DNA of 64,000 bases from the NCBI GenBank assembly GCA_030280995.1, contig JASXTE010000002.1, forward strand, positions 22,760,183 to 22,824,182. The letters run 5' to 3'. Position numbers and translations under genes: made by a program. The notes beneath the pieces were generated by a model that worked only from the letters and a program-made list of their open reading frames with translations, did no database searches and was not told where the DNA came from. How positions within the stretch are numbered: position 1 is the stretch's first letter; the number at the start of each line of letters is the position of its first letter. This document shows positions 1-12,461 of the stretch, in pieces. The stretch is from Hemileia vastatrix (taxonomy: Eukaryota; Basidiomycota; Pucciniomycetes; Pucciniales; Zaghouaniaceae).

Positions 1-365
1 TTTGCTGTTTTCTATTTATATGACATTTTAATTTTCTCAAAGACCCTTGAAAAACATATCCAACATGTCCCACAGGTCTTAAATCACCTTTGAGAACATG
101 GTCTCGATTCCAAGCACACTCCATATGAATTTCACCTAAAATCTATTGAATTCTCAGGCTTTACATTTTCCACTGATGGTTTAGTCATGGATGATAAAAA
201 TGTTTCAAAAAAGGTTTCAAATGTCCAGAGCCAAAAAAAAAAAAAAACTCCCAAATCCTTACAAGGATTCCTAGGTTTTACCAATTTATATATCATCAAA
301 TGATTTATTCAAGAGATTACTCAAAAACTATTAAACATCTTACTTCTCCTCTTAGAAACAAAATT

Positions 366-407
<42 letters not shown>

Positions 408-2260
408 GATTCAGCACAAAAGAAATTTGAAGCATTGAAAACTAAGTTCACCACAGCTCCAATTCTTTGACATTTTTATCCTAATGCTTTGATAATAGTC
501 AATACAGATGCTAGTGATGATGCTATAGAAGTGCTCATATGTCAACTCAATCCTTAAATAAATCTGTTTCATCCTTTTTCTTTTGAGTCATGAAAACTTA
601 TTGCAGCAGAATTAAACTCCAAAAACTCATGATAAGAAATTATCAGCTATTTTTTATTCTCTAAAAAATATGGCATTCTTTTCTTCTCAGTCTTAAGAGT
701 TCTTTCAAAATCCTAACTGATCACACTTCTTTGAAATACTTTCTGTCTTCCAAAGTAAAAGCTGGATCTCAGGCTAGGTGGGCTGAATTTTTAGCTGAAT
801 TTAGCTTTACTATTACATCCTTCCCAGGTTAAAGTTGTGTAGTTCTTGATAGTTTGTCATGTTATGACAACATTTAGGCACAGCAAGAGGAGGAAATTTC
901 AGACAAAAAGATAGAAAATTTAAAAATCTATCTCCAATGAATCAATGTTAAAAACTCATCATCTTAATTTGAAGACAACTCAATCAAGTCATAATCTACT
1001 ATCCGAAATCCTGGAAGCCCAGTCAAAGAACAATTATTGTTTGGATTTAAAGGACCAAATACTCTCAAAGTAAGGCGCCAAGTGATTCAGCATAGCATCA
1101 GATCTATTAGTCTTCAAAGGTACAGTAGTCATACCCTACAATAAGGAGACAAAATTATGGATTTTCAACAGTTGACATGATTCAACATTAGCTTGTCATT
1201 TTGGGGTTAATAAAAAAACCAACAATTAATAAAAAGGGATTTCTTCTGGCCAGGTATGACCTGAGAAATCAAGGCCTATATTAAAGCCTGTTAAAAATTT
1301 AATAGAAACAAGGTACCTCAACACAGAAAGTATGGGTCGCTTCAACCACTTCAAATTCCCTCTATACCTCACAACTCAATACTGATGGAATTCATTTCTT
1401 AATTAACTTCATCAGATAATTTTGATGATTTATTAGTCATAGTTGATAGATGCTCTAAGATATCTATTTTTAATAAGCCTCATTCCACTGCTATAGTGGA
1501 ATATGTAGTTAAATTATATATAGAATATGTATTTTCTAAACATGGAATACCTTCTGATATTATTTCTGATAGAGGTTCTCTGTTTGTTTCTACTCTCTGG
1601 ACTCAAAATTTTCAACAATTAAATATTACAAGGAATCTTTCTACTCCATATCATCCTGAAACAGATGAAAAACATTAAAGAGTCAATCAAATCCTCAAAC
1701 AATATCTTTGAATTTATGTCAATTATCAACAAGAAAATTGAACCAGATGGTTACCATTGGCCAAATTTGCCTACAACAACTTGAAACATTCTTCAACAAA
1801 GCAATCTCCCTTTGAAAAAAAAAAAAAAAAAAATCTATGGACAACATCCTCAATTCAATCTTTTTCATGTAGGAGAAAATCATCCTGCTAAAAATAATCT
1901 TTGAACCATTTCACAACTTCAAGGCAAACATCAATCCAACCTTGAAGTGGAAAACCAAAGATATAAGGAACAAGCCAACAAACATTTAAATTTTGCTCCA
2001 CTTTTAAAACCAGTCAAAATGGTATGGATTGACTCTAAACATATTCTAACAACTTGACCATTAAAGAAACTATCTGGGAAACACCTGGGACCATTTGAAA
2101 TCCTCTCTGAAGTCTACAAAAATTAATTTCGACTCAAGGGACCTTTGAAATGGCAATTATTTCATTTCATTTTTCATGTATCTCTCCTGGAACTAGCTCT
2201 AGAAATATACCTGGGTAAGAAGCAACCTCCTCTGGAAACAGTGTAGAAAGACTCTTAAAG
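1..2260 (+). pseudogene. Decayed Ty3/Gypsy pol (RT end, RNase H, integrase)
   Basis: Translation with many stops and frame changes gives the back of a Gypsy reverse transcriptase (an IYDILIFSKTLEKH-like stretch near 20-50), the connection segment (LQGFLGFTNLY near 260-290), RNase H start (AQKKFEALKTKF near 415-450), and an integrase core at about 1390-1680 with VIVDR, SDRGSLF and PYHPETD motifs. The end (GPFEI, then FHVSLLE) matches the integrase C-terminus of MarY1/Tf1-like chromoviruses. The longest open stretch is 1496-1678. It begins outside the window, so gag is not visible. It is clearly inactive. Frame damage includes poly-A and poly-T expansions in the coding part. Confidence 0.85.
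369..404. repeat. Poly-T run inside the decayed pol
   Basis: An uninterrupted run of 36 T interrupts the RNase H region of the Ty3 relic. A shorter A-run lies at 232-246 and another near 1818-1832. These look like slippage expansions in an old, unconstrained copy. Confidence 0.9.
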
Positions 2261-2403
2261 TTTCCTTTCTGTAAGAAGAATCCAAGGGAGTTGGATAAAC
2301 CAAAGAAAACCCTGTCCCTTTAAGTAAAATATGGGTTCACAATTTACTAAGATATAACCTCTACTTGATATAAAATGACTAGTTAACTATTTTTTATTAA
2401 CGG

Positions 2404-3561
2404 TATGGTGTTCCAGAAGTGAATAGGTTCAGGTTATCATGTTTTAGGTTGTGTTAGGAAGTTGTGTGCTTTTTTCTGGCTGGGAAAGGAATCCTACAAT
2501 TGGATATCACTTTTTTTTTCTTCAAGATTTAATGTTTTCAAGGCTCTCTAGTGTTTTTCTGGAATTTTGAAGGTATTTGGTGTCTTCAAAGTTGGCATTT
2601 TTCCATTTTTTTTTTGGGTTTTCTGGATTCCTGGGATTGATACTTAGACCCTGGGGATGTAACTAACACCATGGGTTAGCCCAGAATATTCTCTATGTTT
2701 TACGTATTGTTGATTTTTTTTCATATTCTAAGCTTTAAGGGCTCTTTTGATCACTTTTAACTTTTTACTATAACTGTTTAATTTTGTTTTTGTGTTTTTT
2801 GGGCTAACCTTAAGTTGTAGGATTAAGTGCTTAGTACCATTGGATAGACCTAATTAGGCTCTATATTTCATGTCTTGATGACTTTTAGTTTAATTTTGTG
2901 TTTTAAAGGTTTTTGTGGTGTGCTGTGATTTTTTAAAGGTAATTTTGTGTTTTTTGGCTTCAGGGGACCGCCTGCCTCAGCCATAGCAAGCAGGGGAGCG
3001 TTTTTAGAGGTATTTTATGAAACTTGGATGGCAGAAGCACCAAATCAGTTGCTTTTGCATAGATTTTTAGATGGTGGTCTGTGTGTACATACTGAATAAG
3101 ACAGTTTGGGGCAACTCTATTTATCAATCAACCATCTGGTAATTAGATCACTGTTTCTCACTCAGTTTTCACTTTTTTTTTTTAGCCATAATTGACTGTT
3201 TTTGTTTCAAAGTTAGCTCTTCATTTAAATTAACTTTTTCAACTGTTTTCTCTGGTGTAGCTTTGGCCCCTGCATCAAGTATTAGTGCTGTTTTCTGTGC
3301 AACAAGTGCACAGTATTTTGGTTTTCTGGTGTGGATCTTACCAAATTTCAGGTTCTCTTAGGTCTGTGGTCTTTCTAGGCTACTTTCATGACTTGTTAAG
3401 CAGTCAAGAAGTGTGTTGGAAGGGGTATAGTAACAGTCTCTAATTTGCTGTAGCAAATAAACCTCACCTGGTATTTCAAAAAGGGAAAGGGGATGTTCTC
3501 TCTGGTTTTTCTTCAACTCCCTTTGTCAAGGACTATAGCTATTACTATAGAATTTTCCACA
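2404..3561 (+). mobile_element. Solo-LTR-like relic related to the A' LTR
   Basis: The stretch begins TATGGTGTTCC and ends TTTTCCACA. Its 3' half aligns by eye with the LTR at 30348-31236: a 'ctgcatcaagtattagtgct' type segment, a 'cagtcaag' segment, the 'aactccctttgtcaagg' segment and 'ctatagctat'. No primer-binding site follows, so it is either a solo LTR or the 3' LTR of the broken pol just upstream. An oppositely oriented fragment of the same sequence appears to lie at about 2275-2340. Limits are approximate. Confidence 0.5.
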
Positions 3562-3589
3562 ACAGTTTTGAGATGTAGAATCTGTGTTC

Positions 3590-4525
3590 TTAATAATGAG
3601 TGAAAGAAATACAACAGTGAAACTGTACCAAGAAAAGTTATTTAAAGGATTGACAATTAATATTTTTATAAAGCTTTTATTTTTATTAACTGATGATTAA
3701 ATCAAGTTCCTGATGTTGACACCTTTATAATGGTACCCTATAAGTATATATTAATGAGTTGTTGAGTAAATTTTACAATATGTTATGTAAAAGTGTTATA
3801 ACTATAAGGGTATTACAATTTTTATAATGTTAGGTAAGTATTTGTTGATGATGAATAAAACACTGTGATTGTTAATGACCAAGATTCTATAATATTCTCT
3901 GATGTTGTCTAATTTTAAGTTTTCAGGCTTTTTATGCATATTATGTCACATGCCATACTTTTCCCAGCTGGAGCATCCTGGAGCCCATCTGGAGATTACT
4001 GGAGGTTTCACAGAGCTTGCACGGAGCATGATGGAGCTTGTATGGACTTCTAGACTATATTAGAACCTTAAAAACTTAATAAAAAATCAAAAAAAAATAC
4101 AGATAATAGAGCTACTTCCCCTCTTTAATCTACACTAACATTTGTAGCCTGCACAACCCTATTCATCTAATGAAACATTATCAAAATTAAGTAAATTATG
4201 AAAATTCAAAAATAATTAAATATACTTTATAAAATTATTTAAAATAGTAGAAAAATAGTAAAAATTCCCCAAAAATATCCCAAAGGTTCTTGAGACTCTG
4301 GACTGTAATTTCAATACATTTTTTGACCAATACTTGCAGATTTTCAGAATAAAATAACTGTTTAATCTTGACTTGTATAATTAACCCTTTTTGACCACTT
4401 TTAATACTCATTCTATCTTAACAAAATTAAATAAAAAATATTATGGATTTCCCAAAGCTAAAAAACATCTCCTATATTTCTCTTAAAATATTTTCTCATG
4501 CTGTACTAAACATTAGGTTTCCACA
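3590..4525 (-). mobile_element. Old LTR relic of element A type
   Basis: It is collinear with the LTRs at 35707-36819 and 47759-48882: the 'gagctacttcccct' segment (4107), the run of 'tggagc..' that replaces the 'ggagtccg' repeats (3968-4040), 'aaaggttcttgag' (4275) and the end 'taggtttccaca' (4514-4525). Divergence is high and the start is uncertain. No internal region is attached, so it is a solo or orphan LTR. Confidence 0.6.
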
Positions 4526-5689
4526 ATGGTCAAAGTAGAAGATCATGTAGAGTGAGAAGTAGGAGTCTTGATTTAAGAAGGTGCAATGGGGAAACATCAA
4601 TACCTTGTGGAGTCAAGATTTCACCTTGATAGATTGAAAAAAAACATCATGAGAGCCAGCTATTATTATATCTAATGCTCCTGAACTTGTAAAATCTTTT
4701 CATTTAAAATACCCTTTTAAACCTAAAGCTTAAAACTGTTTTTTCACTTTCTAAAATTTAAATTACCTTTCCTAAATATTAAATTTTCATTTCCCTTTTA
4801 AGTTTTATTCTTTCTTCTTTCTTAAAATCTAAATTATATTAAAATAATAATGAATCAAATCAATAAAAATAGAAAAATAATTAATATATATATAAATAAA
4901 AATAAAAAATAAATTAATAGATAACAATAAAATTCAAAAATGAAATTAAAATAAAATAAGAAATGAATAATTATATAAAATGAAAATGAAATTATTATTA
5001 TTTATCTTTGCAATATTTTCTGAAATAAAACTAATATGGAAAGAAGAATTGAATGAAGAAGGGGAAGAAGGGACGGACAAAGGAAAGAAGGAAGATGATG
5101 AAGGAAGGAGGGAGAGAGGAAGAGAGGGAGGAAGGAAGAGAGGGAGGAAGTGAGGAAGGGAGGGAAGAAAGAAAGGAAGTGGTGTCCATCTTTAAACTAC
5201 ATATATATATACTTGGAGGGATGTCAGTCTCACAAAATCAAAAATAATAATAATTATAGTAAAATAAAAGAAATAAAAAAGAAGTACTAAATTTATAATT
5301 ATTTTTTCTTATCAATCCATCAAAAAAATATATAAATCAATAAATGACTGAATATTTGACAGACAGAAAGACAAACAGACTAAATGACTTTTGAGGGTTA
5401 ATAAAGAGTTTAATAAATATTACAGGGAAAAAAAAATATCTTCTTTTTTTATAACCTTGTGTTATTTCTGAAATTTTAAAAATATCTATCATTTAACTCA
5501 TGCATCCATACATGAATTCTATACCCACCTCCACTCTTCCAATCCAATCCAATCTAATATAATCACATAAAGTGCTTATCAGCTTCCTTCCCCACTGCCA
5601 GCCTAACACACTTGAGCCCCCAATTTTAGCATGCACTTAAAAAATTTTCAAATAGTTTTTTGACTTTTTATTTTATTTTAGTATTTTAG
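4526..5689. other. Gene-free AT-rich spacer with a purine tract
   Basis: No supported coding region. About 4840-5040 is almost pure A/T. About 5053-5190 is a GGAAG/GGGAA-rich purine tract whose 64-codon open frame is low-complexity (Lys/Glu/Arg/Gly) and not treated as a gene. Short ATAA-type repeats follow. Confidence 0.7.
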
Positions 5690-6055
5690 TATTTTATGAA
5701 TATATTAATTTATTAATTTATTATTTTATTAATTTATTAATTTATTATTTTATTAATTTATTATTTTATTATTTTATTATTTTATTATTTTATTATTTTA
5801 TTATCTTATTATTTTATTATTTTATTATTTTATTATTTTATTATTTTATTATTTTATTATTTTATTATTTTATTATTTTATTATTTTATTATTTTATTAT
5901 TTTATTATTTTATTATTTTATTATTTTATTATTTTATTATTTTATTATTTTATTATTTTATTATTTTATTATTTTATTATTTTATTATTATATTATTTTA
6001 TTATTTTATTATTTTATTATTTTATTATTTTATTATTTTATTATTTTATTATTAT
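5690..6055. repeat. Microsatellite, 8-bp unit ATTATTTT
   Basis: About forty tandem ATTATTTT units with a few single-base changes (for example near 5812 and 5987). The array runs straight into the terminal TG of the LTR at 6056, so it sits at the insertion point of chromovirus B1 and may hide or have replaced its target duplication. Confidence 0.95.
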
Positions 6056-6874
6056 TGTCAAGGTATACTTTTTGTCTAGAAGATTTGGTACGTAGTTCTA
6101 CGAGGATTTAAAAGGCTTAAATGGATTCTCAACAATTTCGTACGTATTTCTTAATTCAAAGATGAATGTTTTACTCAATAAAAGAGGTAGGATTAAAATA
6201 TTAATATAAATTATAAATTAGAATTACGCTATTGTAAATACTAATGATATAGAATATAAGAATAAGTGTTTATTTGGTTAATAGTTGTAAAAATGGTTTG
6301 GTAAGATAGAATGATCAAAAGACAACAAAAAGAGAGGCCTTTTATAGGCAAAGGAGAGACAAAGCACGGAAAACAAATTCTAAAAACAGTAGGAAAAAAA
6401 AAGAGAGAAAAAGAACATTCCAGAAAGGTATTTCAAATAATAAAGTTATTCTAAAAAGAAGGCGTCAAAAAAGATGTATTTACAGAGTATGTCAGAAATA
6501 CATCAATAATTTTAATATTTACTGTAAAAGTCAATCCTAAATAAGAAATTTGATTTTTTTTGTATATATTTAATATTATTTGAATATTTAAATCTTATTT
6601 TATCTTTGTATTTATTTTTTAATATAAAATTTTCCCAACCTGTCAAATGAGCACGGTGTTAGAGAAAAATATAAGGGACAAAATTATAATTTTAATTTTA
6701 ATTATTTATTTAATTAATTAATTTACTTTTAACATTTTGTAATTAGTTAATTTATTATAACTAATTTTAATGTAATTACATGATAATTAAATGATAATTA
6801 AAAATGATAGGGTGCGGCTTCATCCAGTAAATAATTAATTATTTCACTGGGTAAGTCTAGTAGCCTGGCTGACA
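6056..6874 (-). repeat. 3' LTR of B1
   Basis: Begins TGTCAAGGTA and ends GCCTGGCTGACA on the plus strand, giving the terminal inverted TGTCA/TGACA expected of an LTR. It aligns with 14034-15033 through shared segments (the 'ataggcaaaggagagaca' box, 'gagcacgg.gttag', 'gg.gtggcttcatcc', 'tctag.agcctg'). Just outside it on the sense side is GAGTGAGGGAG, a polypurine-tract-like stretch. The TATA-like box CCTATAAAAGG lies at about 6339-6349 on the minus strand. Confidence 0.85.
6339..6347 (-). promoter_or_regulatory. TATA-like box of the B1 LTR
   Basis: TATAAAAGG in the element's sense orientation. The other LTR has TATATAAGG at 14233-14241 in the same conserved context. LTRs carry the Pol II promoter, so this is the likely promoter. 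Start-site distance is not known. Confidence 0.5.
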
Positions 6875-6907
6875 CTCCCTCACTCTAAAAAAACAATAAA
6901 AAAAATG

Positions 6908-8041
6908 CTATGATTTTTTCTTTTTATACTTTTTTAGTAGAGTAGGAGGATTAGATATCTCCTTCCCAGGTATCCAAGAATCATATTCAGATGATTTATT
7001 CTTGAATCTCAATAAGTATTCTGTACCTTTCTCAGCAGTGACTATTCTGTCATTTAAAATTTTTTCAATTTCTGCTGTCTCAGTGATTTCATTTGGGGTT
7101 TTCTTTGGTCTACCCCTCCTTCTTGGAAATAAATCACTATTGGATGTGTAAGGTTTTAAAAGAGATATTGGAAAAACAGGATGTTTTCTGTCATATGGGG
7201 AATACAGAATAACTTCAACTGCATTATCTCCAATCATTCTTCTTACAACAAAAGGACCAACAAATGGATCTTTTAATTTGTTATTACCTTGTAAGTTGAA
7301 GTGGACTGTAGAAATCAACACTTCATCACCCTTTTTAAAAGTGTATTCTTTATGGGATTTGTCCCATCTTTTCTTCTCATATTCAAATGATTTTTCAATA
7401 CATTTTTGAGCATGATTTCTGCATAGTTGTTGCATTTGAAGAAAAGATTTTACACCAGGATGTATATCCAATTTAGGTATTTTGTTATTGAGAATTTGGG
7501 CAGGAGTATTAGGAACATATCCAAGCCAGAGCTCAAAAGGTTTTCTTTGAGTAACAGAATTAACAGTGCTATTATAATCAAATTTCAAACCAGGAAGTAA
7601 GGTAACCCAATCATGAGAAAATCTGTAATTGTCTTTGTACTCAAGGCCAAAGGCACAATACCTTCTTATCATGTCCTCTAAGGTCTGAATCATCCTTTCA
7701 GCTAATCCATCAGTTTGTGGGTGATGGGAAGTAGAAAGGTTCAGATCACAACCACAAACATCCATCAGAGACATCCAAAATTCAAAATTAAATTTAGGGT
7801 CTCTGTCAGAGATTATGGCCTTAGGAAAACAAGCAATATTAAACATATGAGACCACCACAAGAAAGCTAATTCTTTAGTGGAAAAATCCTTGTGGGTAGG
7901 GATAAATTCACAGATTTTTGTGAATCTGTCCACAATAACCCAACAAGAGTTATAACTGTCTTTCACAGCAATGTGTAATTCTGTTACAAAGTTCATGTAT
8001 ATTATCTGCCATGGTGCATCAGGAGGTTCAATATTTTGCAT
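6908..8041 (-). pseudogene. B1 integrase core plus chromodomain
   Basis: 377 open codons. The integrase core spans about residues 10-150: VIVDRFTK, ISDRDPKF (second catalytic Asp) and HHPQTDGLAERM (third, Glu). The first Asp position reads YMNFV where copy B2 has NMDFV, so the D of the DD35E triad is Asn here and the enzyme should be dead. Residues about 235-275 carry a GPFVV-type C-terminal motif. The last 50 residues form a chromodomain (IEKIL..R, YLLRFK, YDSWIPGKEI), which in this family steers integration to modified chromatin. A Lys tail ends it. It is separated from the upstream zinc-binding part by a stop and frameshift. Confidence 0.9.
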
Positions 8042-8080
8042 TAATACAGCTCTTTTACCAGTTAATCGTTTTGATTTTTT

Positions 8081-8314
8081 TCAAGAATCACAGGATTCAA
8101 CATAGAGTTTGGTGTCTTCAGACATATTAACCCACCAAGAAGTGTTTTTAATTCTGATCATTGTTTTTTCAAGATCAAAATGTTCAGCCAATATGTCATC
8201 ATGACAAATTTTCAAGATGATTTCTTTTATAGAAGGAGGAATAACAATAACATTACTCAACTTTCTTCTATAATATATATATCCTTCATCAATTGAAAAT
8301 TTACCTTTTTCCAA
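8081..8314 (-). pseudogene. B1 integrase zinc-binding N-domain fragment
   Basis: 77 codons with the HHCC region: ICHDDILAEHFDLEKT, then SWW, then VESCDS. The second Cys pair is lost where the frame breaks at about 8080 (B2 reads CDSCQKSKR at the same place). In Ty3 elements this domain sits directly before the catalytic core, as here. Confidence 0.85.
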
Positions 8315-8346
8315 AGCCTTCTGGTACTTTGGTGGAAGGGATTTAA

Positions 8347-8973
8347 TTAATGCTTACATTGAAGCATTCTTTGGATCATTAATATTGTACATAGCTTTTT
8401 TAAGTAAGTGTCCTTATCATATGAATCCAGAATAAGCTGTAATAGCTCTTCCTCCATATCAACCACATATATCCCATTAATATGAATAATTTCATCTTCA
8501 GGATCATGTGCATGATTTGAGTCATCATTTGGCAAAGGTAACCTTGATAACATATCCACGTTTGAGTGAGCAATACCAGCTGTATGATTATTTGTCATTC
8601 TCCCTTTGCATTCTTGAACAGCCAGCTGCCATCTGAACATATGTCTGTTAGGTGTTTTCAAGTTTAATAGGGATTTAAGTGCACTGAAGTCAGTGACAAG
8701 TTCAAGTTTCTGGTAATCCAGGTAATAATGTAGCTTCTCTAGAGCCCACAATACTGCTAAACCCTATAGTTGAGTGGAACCATATTTCAATTCACTATTT
8801 CTCAAGGTTCTTGAAATATAAAAAATTACTACTTCTGATACTTTACCATTTATCACTTGTTTTTTATGGAGGGAAGCACAAAGACCAATAAAACTGGCAT
8901 CAGTGTATAAAACAAATGGTTGATTAAATTCAGGTAAAGCAATAATTTTTTCTGACATTAAACAATGTTTCAT
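8347..8973 (-). pseudogene. B1 RNase H (two frame-broken pieces)
   Basis: Piece 8764-8973 contains LYTDASFIGLCASL (first catalytic Asp of Ty3-type RNase H). Piece 8347-8751 contains WALEKLHYYLDYQKLELVTDFSALKSLL (the later Asp; B2 has TDCSAV) and the GIAHSNVDMLSRLPL end typical of Gypsy RNase H. A stop between them at about 8763 (CCTATAG region) removes the catalytic Glu context. Confidence 0.85.
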
Positions 8974-9048
8974 AGTGTCAAAAGATCTTTGTCTTTCACT
9001 ATTTTACAAAAGCAACATATTTCCTAGTCAATTGGGTAAGGGGTAATG

Positions 9049-9855
9049 CTATAACTTGATAATTTTTAATATACTGTCTATAGTATCCACACATTCCCAG
9101 ACACTCTGGAGCTCTCTAACTGTCGTAGGAGCCTTCACCTGTTGTATGGCTGCCACTTTGTTTTGGTCAACACATATCTTTAAACCTGAGACAACATGAC
9201 CAAGCACTTTTAAGGAATGAAAAGCAAATTTGCATTTCTTCAAAGCAAGTGTCATATTTATCTCATTCATATTATGGAACGCTTTACATAGGTGGTTAAG
9301 ATGGTCCTCAAATGTTTTTGAGAATATGATGATATCATCAATATAAACCATCAGCCATCCTTCAATTATTTCTTGATGTAATGTGTTATCCATAAATTTT
9401 TGAAAAACTGAAGGGGCATTTTAAGGGCCTAATGTCATACTTATATACTTATAAATACCCATATGAGTAGCAATCATCAGAAAATTCTGAGAATTCCTTT
9501 CAACAGGTACCTGATGATATCCCTTGTTACCATCCAAACAGCTGATATATTTAGCACCTTGTAGGGTAGAATGTATAGAGCTAATTCTGGGCAAAGGATA
9601 GATATCATCAACAGTATAAGTGTTCAATGCTCTATAATCACCACATAACCTGGATTTATCTTTCTCATAAGAAATTAGGACAGGTGAGATAACACAAATT
9701 TTATGTGTTTCAAATACTTTTTCAATAATATTCATTTGTAAAAGGGTAAAGATATTGTCTTCAATATCTTTTCTCTTTGTGGGAGAAGCATGATAAGACT
9801 TCTTCTTTAAACTAGGGGTTATTTCAGTTAATGAGAAAGATAATGAAAGTTTCAT
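9049..9855 (-). pseudogene. B1 reverse transcriptase (two pieces)
   Basis: Piece 9421-9855 carries the finger/palm motifs (CVISPVLISYEKD, LCGDYRALN, YPLPRI, CLDGNKGYHQVPV). Piece 9049-9393 carries the catalytic YIDD box in MVYIDDIIIFSKT and the LGHVVSG segment. A stop at about 9421, where B2 reads FGPKNAPSVFQ, splits them. The piece start overlaps the protease stop by four bases (ATGA at 9852-9855); in B2 the two are one frame, so this is a frameshift and not a natural start. Confidence 0.9.
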
Positions 9856-10445
9856 TTCTTCTTTACCAATCCTAATTCATGTGAACCATGAGTAATGGCC
9901 ATAGGAAAAGATTTTATCAATTGGTTGATGGAATCTTTTTCCTCACCAGAAAGTTGTTCTCCAAAAGAAGCATTGTCAATTTCAGACACAAGGGCAGGCA
10001 TTTCTTTTGTAGATCTTCCTTTATATTGAACTACAGAATGACATGTGTTCAATCCTGGTGTTAATAATTTTTTTGGGGAGGAAATTTTAAATTTTCTCTT
10101 CCCATTCATCCCCATTGTGAAGCATTGGTTTGAAGGATCCAATTTTATGCCATACTTGGTTAAAATATCATTTCCCACAGTGAACCAACTGCTTAAATTA
10201 TCAATTTTCATGACAACAAAATCACATATAGCTCTCACAAAACCATAGTTATGTTTGAAAAATACTGTGGCTTTGTATTTACCAATGGGGGACAAAACAG
10301 AGCCATAACCTCTCCAATTCTCAGAAATGATAGGCAAAAGTTTTGATTTATAATCTTGGTGCACTGAAGCAAGTGCTTTTTTAGATACTAAACTTCCTCC
10401 AGCTCCAGAATCTAAGACAACCTCAATGTTATTTCGCTTGATCAA
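9852..10445 (-). pseudogene. B1 aspartic protease and RT leader
   Basis: 197 codons. The retropepsin active site is VVLDSGAGGSLVS at residues about 9-21. A flap-like region with NWRGYGSVLSPIGKYK follows and is matched almost word for word in B2 at 49265-49325. The C-terminal part (SFPMAITHGSHELGLV) is the linker into RT. Protease cuts the Gag-Pol polyprotein. Intact in itself but detached by frameshifts on both sides. Confidence 0.85.
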
Positions 10446-12172
10446 GACTGGTGCCTTGAGAGCGGCAATAATAATTGAGCTGTCCTCATAGTTTTTATAA
10501 TCTCAGAATCCTCTACTGTAGATAAATCATTATTCTCAATATCAAGATTATTTAAATAATGAATATCCTCTTCCAGCATTAAAATTTCTTGGTGAGATTC
10601 ATATGAAATATTGCTGGGACAATCACTTGAAGTATCATCCAGTGCTATTGTGTCATCAGCATGTTCCTCTGTCTTTTCAACAAGATTTATCCTCTTGTCA
10701 CAAACATGGCCTTTCTGCCAAGGCTTTTTGCACTTGAAGAAAGTGTCTGTTGCATACTTTTTTGGTGCAACAGGGGCAGAAGGTTTACCAACCTTTTCCA
10801 GAAGTTTCTGTTGGTAAGTTGAGGATTTCTCCAAAGGGGCCTAGGAATTAATCTTCTGGCATCATAATTGTTGTTTAGAAGGATCACATTGCAAGTATTA
10901 ATGAAAGAAGAAGGTTCTCTGGAGAACTCAGACCTAGCCACTATCAAGTCCTCAAAAACATTGGTAATTTTTAAAGGATCGTGTCCTTCCATAACTCAAA
11001 CTCCATATTTGTGTCCATTTCCCTCATGATTTTTACAAGTTTCATTAGAACTCAATAGGTTTATCAGTAGAAGAGCTATATCTAGTTTCATCATACTGCC
11101 TTTGTTGAGCCATCCTGAGCTTGGAGCCACCAAATTGTGCTTTAATTAATTTCTTCCAATCATCCCATGAGTAGTCATTCTCATCCAGGAGAACAGATTC
11201 ACACCACCTTAGGGCAACATTAGTAAATAAAGAAATTAACTTAGACACAATTTCCTCATCTGGGAGTTTATAGGAATTCTTTAAATTTTCTATCCTGAAA
11301 ATGAACTGCTGCCAATCTGAGGAAGAGTCACCATCAAATGTTAGATACTGGTCAAGTTTTGGCCAATTCTTTTGATTTGAAGTAGTCTCCTTATTACAAG
11401 CTTGTTTCTGAGTGAGAAGGAGCTGTAACTTCTCCAATTGTGCAGTAATCTCATTTTTTAATCCTTCTGTGGATGATCCAAGTACATCATCAAGTTTTGA
11501 TGGAAACTCAGTGGTATCAACAGGCATTTCTGGCACTAATTTTACTTTGGATGAACTAGGAACAGGTACAATTGGGGTATCCCCCTCAAAAGTTTCTTTC
11601 AACAAAGTGTCAGAAAACTTTTGATCATGTAACAATGAATTCAATTTCTCTTCAATTGCTGTTAACCTAGTTTTCACTCTTGGAATACTAGATAAACTCT
11701 TATTGATGGTTGCAAAAAATAACTGGTTCTTATTTTGTAAGGATGAATAATGGTTACTCAATCTTTCTAAGTTCATCTTATGTCCTTCTAGCTCCTGGAA
11801 ACAGATGGACACTCAATATTTTAATTTAGACAAATCATTCTTGATATTTTTCCATAAAGAAACTTTCTTTTCATAAGTTACTTTATAATGAAACGAATCA
11901 TCAGAAACTCTATGTAACTCACTCCTCAATTCTTGATAACCCTGTTCAGTTAAAAAACTATTAAATTTCTGAGTCAATTTCATGTTGTTCATTATATGAT
12001 GTTGTTTAGCAATAATATCCCTCAAATATTCATCATTAATGTTATCTACATCTGGAGTATTTCTCAATAGGGAAAAAGAATAACCTTTGATGTTCTCATA
12101 AAACTCAAGATCAAGTGTCTTATCAATAATAGCCATATCCGTATTTATCATTGAAGTAGCAATGAAAGCCAA
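10442..12172 (-). pseudogene. B1 Gag (capsid region and single zinc knuckle)
   Basis: Three pieces. 11813-12172: N-terminal helical part. 11045-11812: 255 codons with a heptad-rich segment and then the capsid-type block from NWPKLDQY through WQQFI to AQFGGSKLRMAQQ. 10442-10992: the C-terminal part with one knuckle, FKCKKPWQKGHVC (C-X9-C with His, a variant spacing), followed by an acidic tail leading to protease. Gag packages the element RNA into virus-like particles. Stops at 11813 and about 11040 and a frame change near 10830 inactivate it. Confidence 0.8.
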
Positions 12173-12461
12173 AGGATTAGATACATTAGAATATTGAGCA
12201 ATTCTTCAACTACTCTCAGCCTCCACTGGTCTCACAGTCTCATCTCCTCTTCCAGAATTACCTGAAGGAACTGAATCAGTAACAAGAAATGGTACTTGAG
12301 ATTTAATAGAGGGGCTTACCATGGTTTGGGAAAGAATTGAATGTAATTGTTTTTCTCTTTCTTCCTCCTTGATAGGGGTGAGGAGGTGTGGGGCTGAACT
12401 GATTGGTTCTTGAAGGACCTGCCTGAGGTACTTGTTGCTGTTGTTGTTGGGACAGATAATT

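Noticed and set aside
5053..5247. 64-codon Lys/Glu/Gly-rich frame
   Set aside because: Low-complexity purine tract without a homologue or neighbour.
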